64,000 nucleotides of DNA from Saprolegnia diclina VS20. Its lineage: Eukaryota > Oomycota > Saprolegniomycetes > Saprolegniales > Saprolegniaceae. Every line of letters starts with the position of its first letter. Within the stretch, counting starts at the first letter, position 1. The notes below the pieces were generated by a model, which saw nothing but the letters and a program-made list of their open reading frames with translations, was not told the origin of the DNA and did not search any database. Below, one piece after another: positions 41,367 through 52,504 of this stretch. Location: contig NW_008246103.1 of the NCBI RefSeq assembly GCF_000281045.1, positions 215,961 through 279,960 on the forward strand, read 5' to 3'. The translations under genes were made by a program, and so were the position numbers.

Positions 41367-43422
41367 TTAAGTTTTGTGAAAATTGATGTGCTCTGCAAAT
41401 GGGAATGGGCCCGGAAAGTCGGCACGGCGCTGCTTCTTGGTCGACGCCTCGAGCAGGGTGTAGTCGTACTGCGGGAACTTGGCCTTGTTGGCCACGTAGC
41501 TCGAGTCGGCCCACGTCATATCAAAGCTGTGGATCCGGAGACCCTTGTAGCGGGCGTTGTACGCGCGTAGTGTCTCGTACGGCATGAAGTAAAAGCCGCA
41601 GAGGTCCGGGTCGTTGGGGTACGCGACGCGCGGTGTAAGCTCCTTGGCGATCCCGTCGAGGCGGTTGGGCTTGAGGCACAGATCACGCGTCGCGTTGGTC
41701 GCCGAGTCGAGCTCCCAGAGGCAAAATTTGTACATTTTGTCACCATAGTCGGTCGAATTCTTGACAAAGTACGTGGCGTTGGCAGAGCACATAGCGGCGG
41801 TGCAGTCGAGGTGCAGCGGCTGCTTGGAGACATTGGCGAACATCTCGATCTTGGGCTCCATGCACGGTGCAAACCCCGCGTGCCACTTGGGCGACGGTGT
41901 GGCATTGTTGACAGCAACCGCCGCATTCCCGCATGCATAATAGTTCATCGGACTAGACACAAATATTGTCTTTTGAAACAAATACAAGAAAAAGAGATAG
42001 ATACCTGTGGCTGTTGGGGCACAAAATGCGCTCTTCCCAGTCGGAAATGTCTTGCAGCCACCACTTGATCGAGTGCGACCCTTGCGTCGGTCCGTCGGCC
42101 CACGAATTCTTCAAGATGAAGCCACCGGTGTAGCCGTCTTGGGTCAAGAAGGCATCATTGTAGCCCACCATAAGCTACAACACACATATGTCAAGATTTG
42201 ACAACTTGATAGATTGATAGTACCATGCCGTGACCGCCAAGATACGTCATCGAGTGGTCATGAAGGTACTCGCCCTCCATGTTGATCGCCTTGATGCTAA
42301 ACTGCGGCACGCAGCACGTGGTTTGCGTCAAGCTCGCCGGACACAGCGTGCACGATGACGGCGCGCAGTGGGCCGCGTCGTAGAAGGCATCGATGCACGG
42401 GTAGTAGTGCGTCACGGACGCGATCGACGTGCTCAGGTCCAAGGCCGCGCCTTGCTTGACGAGTTCGCGCTTGGCCGTCATGTCGTCGTAGTAGGTATAC
42501 ATGCGCTAGCAGACATCTTGTCCACAATATTCGTCTTGATAAAATTTGTGTACCTTCATTTCAAACCGGATCGGGTTGGTGCGGAGCGCAGCGTCCATGC
42601 CGTCACAGACTGTGTCGTTCGGGCCGTGGTCGCCGATGTACGGGCAAACAGCTTCGGGCAAAATGGCATCCTTGAGTCCGTCTTCGAGGTAGAAGAGCGC
42701 CGAGCTCTCACCGCCTTCGGTCGAATTATTCCAAAACTAGACGAGACATGTCAGCGTTGCAACAGTATCAAGGTATCAACCTCGTCGCCCGCGACCCGGC
42801 ACACGACTTGCTGCGGCGACGAGATCGGGCCCGCACAAAGGTTGATGACACGCGTGCCGTACGCTTGCTCGGAGAGCGCCACGTACGCGTCCTCGTGCAA
42901 GAAGCCTTTTGTCACGCCGTGCTGGCGGTACGACCATTCGAGGTACGAGATGGTTGCAAAGTCCCAGCACGTGCCACGCCGCACTTGGTTCTTGTGCGGC
43001 GTAATGTACTTGGCAGTAAACTTGGTCGGCAACATCGCGTGCGGCATCGCTTCGAGGATCGTGGTCATGCGCCGGAGCTCGGCGAGCTGCGCCTCGAGCG
43101 ACGCCGGGGCTGGCGCCTCGGCATGCGACTGCGGAATCTTGTCGGTAATGTCGACGGCCTTGAGAAGCCCCGAGGCCTCTTCGAGCTTGAGCGCGGTCGC
43201 TTGCAAGCTCGTGTGCTGCGCTTGGACGTGTGCGAGCGCAGTGTCGTAGCGCGTCATCGAGGTGTGCATGACGACGCCCATGGCGAACATAACGCCAATC
43301 GCGACCGCGTTGAGGACGAGGAAGAGGGCCATGCGCCGGGCATGGCGCCGCGGTGGTCGGCTCAAGAGGCTCTCGGTCGGGTTCGAGCCGTACGTGCTGC
43401 GCAGCGGGCTGTAGATGTCCAT
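41367..43422 (-). CDS. Membrane-anchored papain-like cysteine protease, copy 3
   Basis: 620 residues in five exons (introns 42737-42780, 42506-42553, 42175-42223, 41953-42004). Start MDIYSPLRSTYGS, then a signal anchor (ALFLVLNAVAIGVMFAMGVV) and a Leu/Glu-rich stalk. Catalytic landmarks: KNQVRRGTCWDFAT (Gln, Cys), LGGHGM (His), ILKNSW (Asn). Same Cys-rich insertion and NDPDLCGFYFMPYE tail as copies 1 and 2. It lacks the introns found after SEQ, after YWMQ and in the tail of its relatives, so introns were lost or gained after duplication. Tail-to-tail with copy 2. Confidence 0.85.
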
Positions 43423-44332
43423 GGCCGATGGAAAATCGCAAGTGGCTTGAGGTTGTCAAGGTCGCGTCCGGATACGGTGCGGCGAGGAATATTGCGCTTC
43501 AACGGTATACAAAAATCAAGTGTGGCCACTCCAATATAATGAAACCATACAAGTATCTAGTCATACCTTTTTAAAAATCCGGATAACCTGCCAAGTTGAA
43601 GTGGGCCCCTGCAAGGTCGCACCGCCCGCCTCCTCGACCGTTCGCCTTCTCCACCGACGACGTTCCTGAGCGACGACAGCCAGCGAGTCGCGACAGGCCA
43701 CACAGCACCCCAGCAAGCCCATCTGAGTAATAGTATCGCACATTCGCCAGGCTCTCGCTTGGCAATTTTTGGGGCTTGTATCAAGGCGGCGGCGCTCCCT
43801 AGACAGGCCGTTGAGTACGCCGACAACTGCGCGAGCGTGACGCCGTGTAGATCGAATGAACACCAAGCATGCAGGCAAAGGCAGGAGCAATGCGTCGTCC
43901 GAGAAGTGTTGTTGTAAGCGAGTTGTGTGGTCACATTCTGGTTCGACGAAATATTGCAATCATGGCATGGAGCCACGAGCAAAAAACTCGATTCGAGTTG
44001 GAGTGCTTCCTGTTAGTTGTATACGTATCGCGGGCCAACGTAGTAACCCAATACTAGCAAGGCCTAGGTACTACAATAATAGTAATATACGATTGGCTCG
44101 GAGCTTATGAGCCTGGGCCAAAAACCAACACATCGGAGCGCTAGACCTGAGCTACTCCTCCACCGTGTTGTGATTAATTGTGGTAGCTTGGCAATCGATA
44201 TGATTCGTGCTTCAAGGCTTATGCATCGAGGCTTATGACGATGTCCACCAAAAGAGTCGAGGCCGGTACCAGTTGAGTGCACGTCCGATCGATGAGACCA
44301 GAACCAAATGTCGTCATGATCTACGACAGTAT
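43423..44332. other. Gene-free region with TCCGGATA elements
   Basis: 910 bp between protease copy 3 and the giant membrane-protein gene. TCCGGATA copies at 43467-43474 (45 bp from the protease start) and 43578-43585. AT-rich stretch around 44060-44100. A TAGCTCAG-like box near 44130 (minus) is not part of a complete tRNA. No coding signal. Confidence 0.45.
43467..43474. promoter_or_regulatory. TCCGGATA element
   Basis: 45 bp upstream of the protease copy 3 start codon; same 8-mer as in other promoters of this window. Confidence 0.4.
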
Positions 44333-47300
44333 CTACTCGAGCAACGGCACAGCAGCCGCGAGGGCGATGGAAGTGTCTGCGGCACTCTTTGTAGGAAGCA
44401 CAAAAGTCCGCCACGTCTTGATGTCGAGCAAGATCATGTGGGCGTGAACACGTAGTGTGAGGAGTCCGTCGAGGGCGGCCGAGGCTCGGTCGAGGTGGTA
44501 GGTGTCATGCAGGACCCATTCTGTCTGCGTAAATTGATACTTGGCACCCGACGAGAGGAAGAGGGACGGCACCTGCGTCCTCGGCGTCGCATGACGACGC
44601 ACAATGACGTAGCACACACCATGGGAGACAACCACAGTCGCCAAGAGCAACACCAGTCGCTCAATGCGGCCAATATAGATTGTGCCGGCGTCACAAACGA
44701 CCAACGCATCCATTTGGTATAGCTCACAATGCAAATCGATCGACGCGGCGGGTGTCACGGGCGACACGAGCGTGATCACCGCGACCACGGCGTAGACGAG
44801 AAAGCTATTGAGCGTGACATAGTACGCTGCGTAATCGCCAGTGGCCACCAAAAGAACATCGTTGACGATCGTGATAAGCCACGTCACTTCGTTGGCGGCG
44901 AGAAGCGTCTTGTACCACGGATCGTAGGTCGTTGCAAAGCCGCTCATAGACCCCGCGTACGTCAGCTCGATCGTCGCAGTCGCAAGCACGCAGAGCGCTG
45001 TCATCGCACGGAGCAATAGCAGCGGACGGCCGACCCATACAATGCCACCGACACGACCCAACTCGGCCATGTTCCAGCCCTCAAACTGTCCGTGGGAAGC
45101 GAGCATGTACAGGGTCGCGAGACCGGCAATCGCCATCATGACGCACGTGACGTAGAGCACGCCAGACCGAAAGTACTGGGCAATGTTTCTCGGTATCTCG
45201 GACGCCTGTGGCGGCTGACTCAGTGGCGCTTGGACGTCCGTAATGAGCGTGAGTGCGCCGCTATCGCCTTGAAACGTGACCACTTGTCGGATGCCAACGA
45301 CCCAGTCGTAGAGAAAAAGATAAGCGAAAAACGCAAAGCCCGCTTCGTCAACGTCGAGGAGGTTGACCGTCACAAGCTGTAGTGGCGCGCCTGCCGTCGA
45401 CGCCGCTGTAAACAGCATGAACGAGACGTTCATGGCGCGCACAAGGTCGCGCACTTGCAGCACGTTTGGCGCCAAATCCGAGGGGTTCAGATTGGTGTGC
45501 ACAAACGACGTCGTCGCGTTGAGATAGACAAGACACGCCGCCAGATACGACGGCTCATGACGGCACACGGCAGTGTAGTTGTCGCTCATAGCGAGCTGCG
45601 CGAGAAGCGCACTGACAATGTACTGTTGGCGCGTCGGCTGCACTTTGGACACGATGCCCGAGTGCGCCATGCACGTCGCATCGTACGAGAGCAAGTTGAC
45701 GAGCCCAACGGAGATGAGCTGCCCCGAACTGAGCTCGGGACAGAGCGGTGAGCTGCCATACGCCGCAAAGCTGGCGGTGATCCACGCACTGGGCACCGGG
45801 TACGAGGCGTCGAGGGGCGTGATAGCATCATACGCGGCTTTGGCGGCACGGTCAGTTGCGAGCAACGTGCGCGTGCGGTCCGTGATCGTCGCGACAAGGC
45901 GCTGCAGTGCCCGCGGTGGCGCAACGTACAGCATATCGATGGACCCAAAGGGCCCCAATTGCGAGGCAGTCAGCGACAAGCTCCGAGGCAATGGCAGTGG
46001 CAAGGACCCGTTGAGCGCATACACAGCAGCTAAGCTCGTGTTGGCAAAGGCGTAGTTGGCACTGTGTCGCAGCAGGCTCGAACCGCCGATGCCAGACGTG
46101 TTGCGATCGATGGCGTCCAGATCGTTGGCGAGTGCCCAGTACATTTTGAACGACGTTTGCATTCCAAGCCGGTACGTTGTCTCTTGCGAAGCGAGCTTGA
46201 GCGGGTACGTGACGCCGTATGCATTTCCAATCGAGTAGCTGCTCTGGACACCAATGCGCTTGTAGTTTTGCCACTGTGTTCTAAAGTGCGTGAGGCCCTG
46301 TGCGCGCCAGTAGGCCGCTTCATCCTCGACCGAGAGCGACGCGTCAAAGGTGGTGTCGATCCACGTTTGGCCGGCCGACGAACGACGCAAGTCCGCTAGG
46401 ATTGCCGTCTCCAAACGCTGGCCCCAGCACGCGTTTAGCGACGCGAGATTTGTATTGCGAAGAACGGATTCGAGGTACACGGCGCCATTCGACCGCATGG
46501 TGCGGCAGCGCCACTGCCGCGCGGCCGAGTTGGCCATCTCCCATCGCGCTTCCAAGTCGAGATAGCAGTACGGCGAAAAGATCCAGGGCGCACTGCAGCC
46601 GTTTGAGCGACGAAGACCGCCAATGGACGCTTCGATCGAATCGAGCAGCGTGTGCTGGAGGTGGGCGCCATAGTTGGCTGGCGACGTCACCACCGTCGAC
46701 GCTGCAGCAAACGATGTTGGAAGCGTGACGCGCGGTGCCGTCAACTCGAGCGCGGGCACCGCTGTCGTGCCAAGCATGAGCTGCTCGTTGAGCCAGTTGG
46801 CGAAGAAGGCGTGGGCGCCCGTACTGTTGAAGCTCGCCCAGAACAGATCGTTGGAGAGGTTCACTTGCGAGATGCTGAGATACGAGATCGAGCTCACAAT
46901 CGAGGATACGACATAGCTGAGCCCGACAATGCGACGCACAACACGCCATCGAACGGACGGCTTGTCCACGAGCTCGATGAGTGTCGGGGCGGGGCCATCG
47001 ACGGGTGTGCGTTGGCGCAGCGTCGGACGTGGCAAGACGACGACCTGCGGCGACGTCGAGAGCGTGTCTCGGACGAGCACCCAGAGCTTGATGTCGAACA
47101 GATACTTGAGACCGCGTAGACGGAACGGGAGCACTCCGGCAAGGACGCATGCGACATGGTCCATCGCACATTGCTCTGACGACGAGCCGGGGGCCAGCGT
47201 CAAGACGGCGTCGGCTAGTCCATTTAAGAGCAGTGGTCCCGGCAATATGGGCCGGTGGGGCGAGCAGAGCGTCAGCGCCGTCCACGAAAGCAGGACGCTT

Positions 47301-49606
47301 CCGACTTGGATCGTAGCGATCACTGCTACGCGCGTCGAACTGCCCATATAGAGGACCCCACTCGTGCACGAGACGGAATAGTCCATGTTGGTGCCGACGC
47401 AGTGGCGGTCGAGGACGCCGGTCACCTGAATCGGAGAGATCAAGTCGAGCAAGAAGAGGACACCCCACGCGAGCGTGCTCGCAAAAAAGCTCGACTCCCG
47501 CGTACGTTGCTGCGTGAGAAGAACCAAAAGATCGTTGAGAACGTACGTGAGCCATGTAGCTTCACCGGCAACGACGGCCGCGACTATACAGTGGCGTGGC
47601 GTCGCGACCAAGCGCGATGTGCCCGCCGCCGACGTCTCGAGCGAGGTATGCACAGAGCTCAGGAGGAGTGTCGCCGAGGCAGCGCGCAAGAAGGTGAGCG
47701 GCCGACCGAGCCAAACCGCACTCGTGACGCGATTGAACACAAAGAGGTTGGCGCCATGGAAGCCCCGTCGCGCGTAGCATGCATACGCGAGCGCGACACC
47801 GCCGACGCTCGTCAAGACGATGGACGTGACGACAACGAGGTAGAAGAGAATCTGCGTGGCTGTCTGCAGCTCTTGCGTGCCTGTTGTGTACACCAGCGGC
47901 GCTTCGACGTTCGAGATCAATGGTACGCTGTCGACGTCGCCTTGGAACGAGAGGACTTCTCGACGCCCCAGCGCCCAGTCGGTGACAAACATCCAGCCGA
48001 AAAAAGCAAAGCTCGGCTCCAGTAGTGGCTGTCGAAGCACGCGCCATGCGCCAGTCGCGGTCGTGGCATATTGCATCAGCCCAACACCAAGGCCAATATC
48101 GTGTTGCGCGGCCGGCCAATCCGCGGTTGCCACGTGTTTGACATAGAGCGCATCGACGCTCTGGAGCGCGGCCCTGCACGTGGGTACCGACAAAGGCGCT
48201 GCCGCAGCGCACGCAGTCTCGATGGAGAATGCAGTGGCGCTGGCCACGCGTGCCACCAGTAGCGCGAGCGGGTCAAGTACGACTTCGAGCGGTTGGGGCG
48301 ACGAGCAGTCGTTCGTAAAATCAAACGACTGCTGCACGTACGACGTGTTTGGCAACATAACACACAGCGGGCTGCCGCCGTAATAGCTGTGGCCGTGCCA
48401 TGTCAGTGGCAGCAGTTGAATGGGTGTTGTCGGCGGTACCAGAGCAGCTACGTCGTTGGCCGACGCGACGCGAAGCGCGGCGACCGCCGTTAAAAGGGAG
48501 TGTGGCACAGCAACATGAAGGCAATCAATACTCTGAAAAGGGCCAATGAGGGCACGGAATTGAGCGGCTTGAGCGACAAACTGCCCGGGCACCGTCGTGT
48601 CACCGTGCATGACCTCGATGTCGAGAGCCGGCAAGTCCGCCGAGATGTTGGCCAAAAAATAGCGCGACGAGCCTCGAATGAGGCTGCGGTTGAGCACTTG
48701 ATTTTGCCAGAGGTCGTTGAGCGGTAGCCAAAAGAGGATCACCGACGTCCATGGCCCGGCGCCTTGCGGGATATCCTTGAGCGTCAGAAGCTGTGGCATC
48801 CCCAGTGCGTTCTGCAGGACCATGGTCTCGCTCACGCCCGGCCGATACCGGTTCTGCCACTGCAGCTCAAACGAACGCATCGCATGGCGTCGCCAGTAGG
48901 CGAGTTCGTCGGCCACCGACGTGGTCGCGCGCGCCGTCGCGACGCTGGAAAGGAAGGACTGACCGCGACTGGTCTCTTGCAGAGCGAGCTCCAAAGCGAC
49001 GGTAAATGGGCCGTTCTCACCGCCCCAGACGGTGACATAGTCGGTCCACACGACATTGCGCAATGTGGCTTCCATGTAGACCGCTGCGTTTGTCCCATAC
49101 TTGTCTTCGCACCGGCGCTGGCGTGCTTCCGTGTGGGCGACTTGAAACGTCCTGTTAAAGTCGACCCAGCAATGCTGTACGCACATGCGCATGGACCAGC
49201 GCGCGCTGAGAAGACGCAGCTGCGGCACCGCGTACTCGATCGATTGAAGCTCACTCAAGAGAATGCGCCGCGCGTACGTTGGCGGCACGTTCGTGGTTGC
49301 CGTCGGTGACGCGTAGCGCTTGTGGACAGTCGCATCGGCGGCGTACACATCGAGGGCATTTGCACGGGTGAGCATTAGCTGCGCGTTGATCACGTCGACA
49401 AGGAACGCTTCGTGGCGCGTTGGCGCATACCCCGCCCACCAAAAGTCGTTGGCGAGGCTCGGCGCGAGGAGAGAGAGGTACCAGAGCCCTACGCTGAGCG
49501 AAACGAGCACGTACAGCACCCCGAGAAGCGCAAACGCACGTCGATGCGCAGTCTCTGGCATGAGCGCCTGGGCCACGGACGGTGCGACCGCAGTCCTCGA
49601 CCGCAT
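44333..49606 (-). CDS. Giant multispanning membrane protein made of two homologous halves
   Basis: 1757 residues without introns, in contrast with the neighbours. Each half (about residues 25-870 and 905-1757) has one N-terminal transmembrane helix, a roughly 500-residue probably extracytoplasmic domain with conserved Cys and N-glycosylation sequons, then a cluster of about five transmembrane helices. Matching landmarks in the halves: NDFWWAGY / NDLFWASF; NAAVYMEATLRN / NGAVYLESVLRN; AYWRRHAMRSFELQWQN / AYWRAQGLTHFRTQWQN; LSFQGDVDSVPLISNVEAPL / VTFQGDSGALTLITDVQAPL; VWLGRPL / VWVGRPL; EATWLTYVLNDLLVL / EVTWLITIVNDVLLV. No known transporter, kinase or enzyme motif is seen. It resembles no named family that I recognise; an oomycete-specific surface receptor or transporter is possible. 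An alternative start is the Met at 49561. Confidence 0.85.
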   Translation of the reverse strand: MRSRTAVAPSVAQALMPETAHRRAFALLGVLYVLVSLSVGLWYLSLLAPSLANDFWWAGYAPTRHEAFLVDVINAQLMLTRANALDVYAADATVHKRYASPTATTNVPPTYARRILLSELQSIEYAVPQLRLLSARWSMRMCVQHCWVDFNRTFQVAHTEARQRRCEDKYGTNAAVYMEATLRNVVWTDYVTVWGGENGPFTVALELALQETSRGQSFLSSVATARATTSVADELAYWRRHAMRSFELQWQNRYRPGVSETMVLQNALGMPQLLTLKDIPQGAGPWTSVILFWLPLNDLWQNQVLNRSLIRGSSRYFLANISADLPALDIEVMHGDTTVPGQFVAQAAQFRALIGPFQSIDCLHVAVPHSLLTAVAALRVASANDVAALVPPTTPIQLLPLTWHGHSYYGGSPLCVMLPNTSYVQQSFDFTNDCSSPQPLEVVLDPLALLVARVASATAFSIETACAAAAPLSVPTCRAALQSVDALYVKHVATADWPAAQHDIGLGVGLMQYATTATGAWRVLRQPLLEPSFAFFGWMFVTDWALGRREVLSFQGDVDSVPLISNVEAPLVYTTGTQELQTATQILFYLVVVTSIVLTSVGGVALAYACYARRGFHGANLFVFNRVTSAVWLGRPLTFLRAASATLLLSSVHTSLETSAAGTSRLVATPRHCIVAAVVAGEATWLTYVLNDLLVLLTQQRTRESSFFASTLAWGVLFLLDLISPIQVTGVLDRHCVGTNMDYSVSCTSGVLYMGSSTRVAVIATIQVGSVLLSWTALTLCSPHRPILPGPLLLNGLADAVLTLAPGSSSEQCAMDHVACVLAGVLPFRLRGLKYLFDIKLWVLVRDTLSTSPQVVVLPRPTLRQRTPVDGPAPTLIELVDKPSVRWRVVRRIVGLSYVVSSIVSSISYLSISQVNLSNDLFWASFNSTGAHAFFANWLNEQLMLGTTAVPALELTAPRVTLPTSFAAASTVVTSPANYGAHLQHTLLDSIEASIGGLRRSNGCSAPWIFSPYCYLDLEARWEMANSAARQWRCRTMRSNGAVYLESVLRNTNLASLNACWGQRLETAILADLRRSSAGQTWIDTTFDASLSVEDEAAYWRAQGLTHFRTQWQNYKRIGVQSSYSIGNAYGVTYPLKLASQETTYRLGMQTSFKMYWALANDLDAIDRNTSGIGGSSLLRHSANYAFANTSLAAVYALNGSLPLPLPRSLSLTASQLGPFGSIDMLYVAPPRALQRLVATITDRTRTLLATDRAAKAAYDAITPLDASYPVPSAWITASFAAYGSSPLCPELSSGQLISVGLVNLLSYDATCMAHSGIVSKVQPTRQQYIVSALLAQLAMSDNYTAVCRHEPSYLAACLVYLNATTSFVHTNLNPSDLAPNVLQVRDLVRAMNVSFMLFTAASTAGAPLQLVTVNLLDVDEAGFAFFAYLFLYDWVVGIRQVVTFQGDSGALTLITDVQAPLSQPPQASEIPRNIAQYFRSGVLYVTCVMMAIAGLATLYMLASHGQFEGWNMAELGRVGGIVWVGRPLLLLRAMTALCVLATATIELTYAGSMSGFATTYDPWYKTLLAANEVTWLITIVNDVLLVATGDYAAYYVTLNSFLVYAVVAVITLVSPVTPAASIDLHCELYQMDALVVCDAGTIYIGRIERLVLLLATVVVSHGVCYVIVRRHATPRTQVPSLFLSSGAKYQFTQTEWVLHDTYHLDRASAALDGLLTLRVHAHMILLDIKTWRTFVLPTKSAADTSIALAAAVPLLE

Positions 49607-49973
49607 CGACGAGTTCGTTTCGGTCTTTAGTTTTGTGACGAGACACCCTGCGACACCGACTCGCGAAACGCTTTGTGCACGCAGTTGTTGTGCAAAGTGG
49701 CGCGCGATCTTTCGTCTTCAACGCCGACCGTCCAGTGACGACCAACCATCCACGCACGATAAGAGTGGAATCTGCATAATTCTTTGCACAGAATTGTCTG
49801 CATTATTGTTCTGTACTACGAGTACTCGTACGTTTTTGAAGCTCCACATAGACGATCCCCGTCTCACCGACCTCTTCGCTCTAGAACTCAAGGTTGTTGC
49901 GCCATCACTAGACTGGAAGCGTACCTCCACAAGTACAAATGGACCTTGGACCTTCTCCAGAAACATCGCCTCC
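49607..49973. other. Spacer, no gene seen
   Basis: Upstream of the giant gene and downstream of the methyltransferase. No coding signal. A GTACTACGAGTACTCGTAC stretch near 49813 is self-complementary in part. Confidence 0.4.
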
Positions 49974-50607
49974 CTAATAGTAGTCAGGACGTAGTGAGGT
50001 AAGTGCGTCAACGCATTCGTACTTGTCTTCGTCTCGGACGCGATAGGCGAGCAACACGCGCGTCTCGGGGCGCACGACGACAGCCACCAACGTTGCCAGC
50101 AGCGCGTCGTGGTAGTCGGCGTTGAAGATCAAGTCGGCGCCAACGAGGTAGTCCCACGACGTTGAAGGGTATGTCTCGTGGAAGGCGGCGAGCGACGCGG
50201 CGTCACCCCTAGAGAAAGAATGACATACGAGGCGCGTTCGTGGAGGCAACGATGGCCAACCAAGACAAGTGGTGGGCTGGGATCGGCGGCAAGCCATTGC
50301 GCTGAACGTTGTCGCGGAAGATGGAAATCGCTTCAATGTCGCCGTCGGTAGCAACGACGTGAGCGCCCTGGGATGCCATCTTGATGGCGAGGAACCCGAC
50401 CCCCGAGCCGAGCTCGAGCACGGTGCGACTTGCGATCGCCATTGTCCGGAGCTTGGCCCAGAGGACGAGCGACGAGTCCCAGAGCGCACCGCCCGTGCTG
50501 TTCTCGCCAAGGCCAAAGAAGTTTTGCGTCAGGAGGACGTCGTCGACCGTGACGCGCCACTGCGCCTTGCGCTCGCAGTTCTCGTCCTTGACCACGTCGT
50601 CGGTCAT
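49974..50607 (-). CDS. Family-16 protein lysine methyltransferase-like
   Basis: 193 residues in two exons (intron 50209-50260 joins TG to G GGT). SAM-binding motif I is LELGSGVGFLAIKMA, followed by ATDGD for the acidic ribose-contacting residue. The later DYLVGADLIFNADYHDALL has the Asp-x-x-Phe/Tyr post-motif typical of METTL21/FAM86-like seven-beta-strand methyltransferases. The N-terminal WDSSLVLW is the usual family entry motif (W..s..L). These enzymes methylate lysines of chaperones, elongation factors or other proteins; the target is unknown. It is compact for the family, and a missing N- or C-terminal exon cannot be excluded. Confidence 0.8.
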
Positions 50608-50995
50608 GCTGTCGACTTCAACGCGCCAATATCAAGATGGTCCGGCCCGATACACTAAATACACCCAACGTACAGTTCAACAAGGCATTTCCGGCGCAAT
50701 GGCCACCGGCACGCGGCTTGCAAACGCCATTCGCGCTACGGCACATGCACTGTCTTGTGCGAGCGCATTCATGGCCAGCGTCCGGTCGACTGTTGCTGCG
50801 TCTGCGTCGGCGGTGCGGCATGTAAAGTTGCGTGCGTCTGGACAAGCACCAACCAACGCTGGATCCGGATACGGCGGGGAAGTCCCTGCGAGATCGATGA
50901 AGCGAGGTGAAGGCGATGGGGGATTCCCTCGTTCTTCCCGCCACCAAGGACATGTGTCGACAACGCGTACGCGTGACTTGGTCTATTAAATGTAC
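50608..50995. other. Spacer with a weak plus-strand open frame
   Basis: From an ATG at about 50700 a plus-strand frame is open to 50989, starting with an Ala/Arg/Ser-rich stretch like a mitochondrial presequence. It has no domain and loses bias, so it is not called a gene. A TCCGGATA copy lies at 50864-50871. Confidence 0.35.
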
Positions 50996-52504
50996 TTAGA
51001 GAATCATGCGCAAGGGGTCTTCGACGAGCTCCTTGAACGACGCAAGCCACTGGGCGCCGGTCGCGCCATCAATGACACGGTGGTCGCAGGCGAGCGTCGC
51101 CGTCATCTGCGTCGCAAACTTGTAGATCTGGGTCGCGTCCGGGTCGTCGTTGGGCACGACGCGCTTCGAGATGACGCCGAGGCCAAGCGAGCACGCCTGG
51201 TTGGGGCTCACGATGGCCGCGAGGGCCTTGACGTCGTACATGCCAACGTTGCTGATCGTAAAGGTACCACCCTCAAAGTCGTCGTCGGCCAAGTCCGAGT
51301 GCTCGTTCGTGACCTTCTCGACGAGGTCGCGGACATCGGCGTTGAGGCCGTCGAGGCCCTTGAGGTTCGTGTCGCGGAGGACGGGCGCGAGCACGCCGCC
51401 GTCGACCGACATCATCATGCTGATGTTGACGTTGTGGAACTGGCGCACAAAGGTGCCCATCCAGGCCGAGTTGGCCGCCGGGATCTTCTTCATCGTCAGC
51501 GCCGCGGCGCGCACGATAAAGTCGTTGACCGAGAGCTGCTCGGTTTCGCCACGCGTCTTGTTCAAGAGGTCGCGCGCTACAGATGATGTGCATGGGCTTT
51601 GCTGGATGACGAAGGATGATGGAGGAAGCAATGTACCCGAGAGGAGCTTGTCGAGCGTCACGTCGATCGTCAAGTGGTAGTGCGGCACGTCGAGCTTCTG
51701 TTGCGTCAACTGCGCCGCGAACGCCTGGGCCTTGGCCGAGAGCGGGACGTCGGTAAAGTCACCGTGGACAATCGGGGCCGCGACGGCCGCAACCGGCGCA
51801 GCGGCGACAGGCGCCGCGGCCGCCGGCTGCGACTGGGCGCGGGCAAGCGCCTCTTCAACATCCGCGCGGATGATGCGGCCCAACGGGCCCGAGCCCGAGA
51901 CGCCGGCGAGGGTCACACCCGACTCGCGCGCAATCTTCTTGGCCAACGGGCTAGCTACAATACGGCCAGCAATTGTCGACGGCGCCGGCGTCGCGACAGG
52001 AGCAGCAGCAACGGGAGCAGCGACAGGCGCCGCGGCAACCGGCGCGGCCGCAGCCGGGGCAGGAGCCGCCGGCGCAGCGTTGGCGCCGACCGTAAACGTG
52101 GCCAAGGCCGCGACCGAGCTGGCCTCGTCAACCGTGACAAAGATGGGCTCGCCAACCTACGCATTCCATCAGCATCCCTCGCAAATGTCCCCGCGTCGCG
52201 TCGCACATACCTTGATGTCGGCCGTGCCCTCGGGCTTGAGAATCTTGGCAAGGTACGAGTCGTCCTGGGCCTCAAAGTCAACGACGGCCTTGTCGGTCTC
52301 GACCTGGCAAATGACGTCGCCGGCGCTGATCTTGTCGCCTTCCTTCTTCAACCACGCCGAGATCGTACCCATCTCCATGGTCGGGGACAGGGCCGGGAGG
52401 CCGACGACCTCATGGTCGGGCAGAGAAGAGAAGGCGCGGGCGGCGACGGTGGAGCGGGCGCCGAGCACGCGGCCGCTGCGCTGGAGGATCTGTACCACAC
52501 GCAT
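50996..52504 (-). CDS. DLAT: Pyruvate dehydrogenase complex E2, dihydrolipoamide acetyltransferase
   Basis: 464 residues in three exons (introns 52157-52210 and 51577-51636). An Arg/Ser/Ala-rich mitochondrial presequence (about residues 1-27) precedes a single lipoyl domain with VETDKAVVDFE, whose Lys carries lipoate. An Ala/Pro linker leads to the peripheral subunit-binding domain (ASPLAKKIARESG, GPLGRIIRADVEEAL), a second Ala/Pro linker and the acyltransferase domain ending DHRVIDGATGAQWL, which contains the catalytic HxxxDG. It transfers acetyl groups from E1-bound hydroxyethyl-TPP to CoA in the mitochondrial matrix. One lipoyl domain is the fungal/protist-like number; animals usually have two. 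Confidence 0.92.

Noticed and set aside
44100-44170. Minus-strand tRNA-like sequence with a TAGCTCAG box
   Set aside because: No matching acceptor stem, no GGTTCGANTCC T-arm at the right distance and no clean anticodon stem.
44221-49606. CRISPR, phage or bacterial operon interpretation of the window
   Set aside because: Spliceosomal introns, dynein, PDC-E2 with a presequence and widely spaced genes show nuclear eukaryotic DNA; no regular repeat-spacer array is present.
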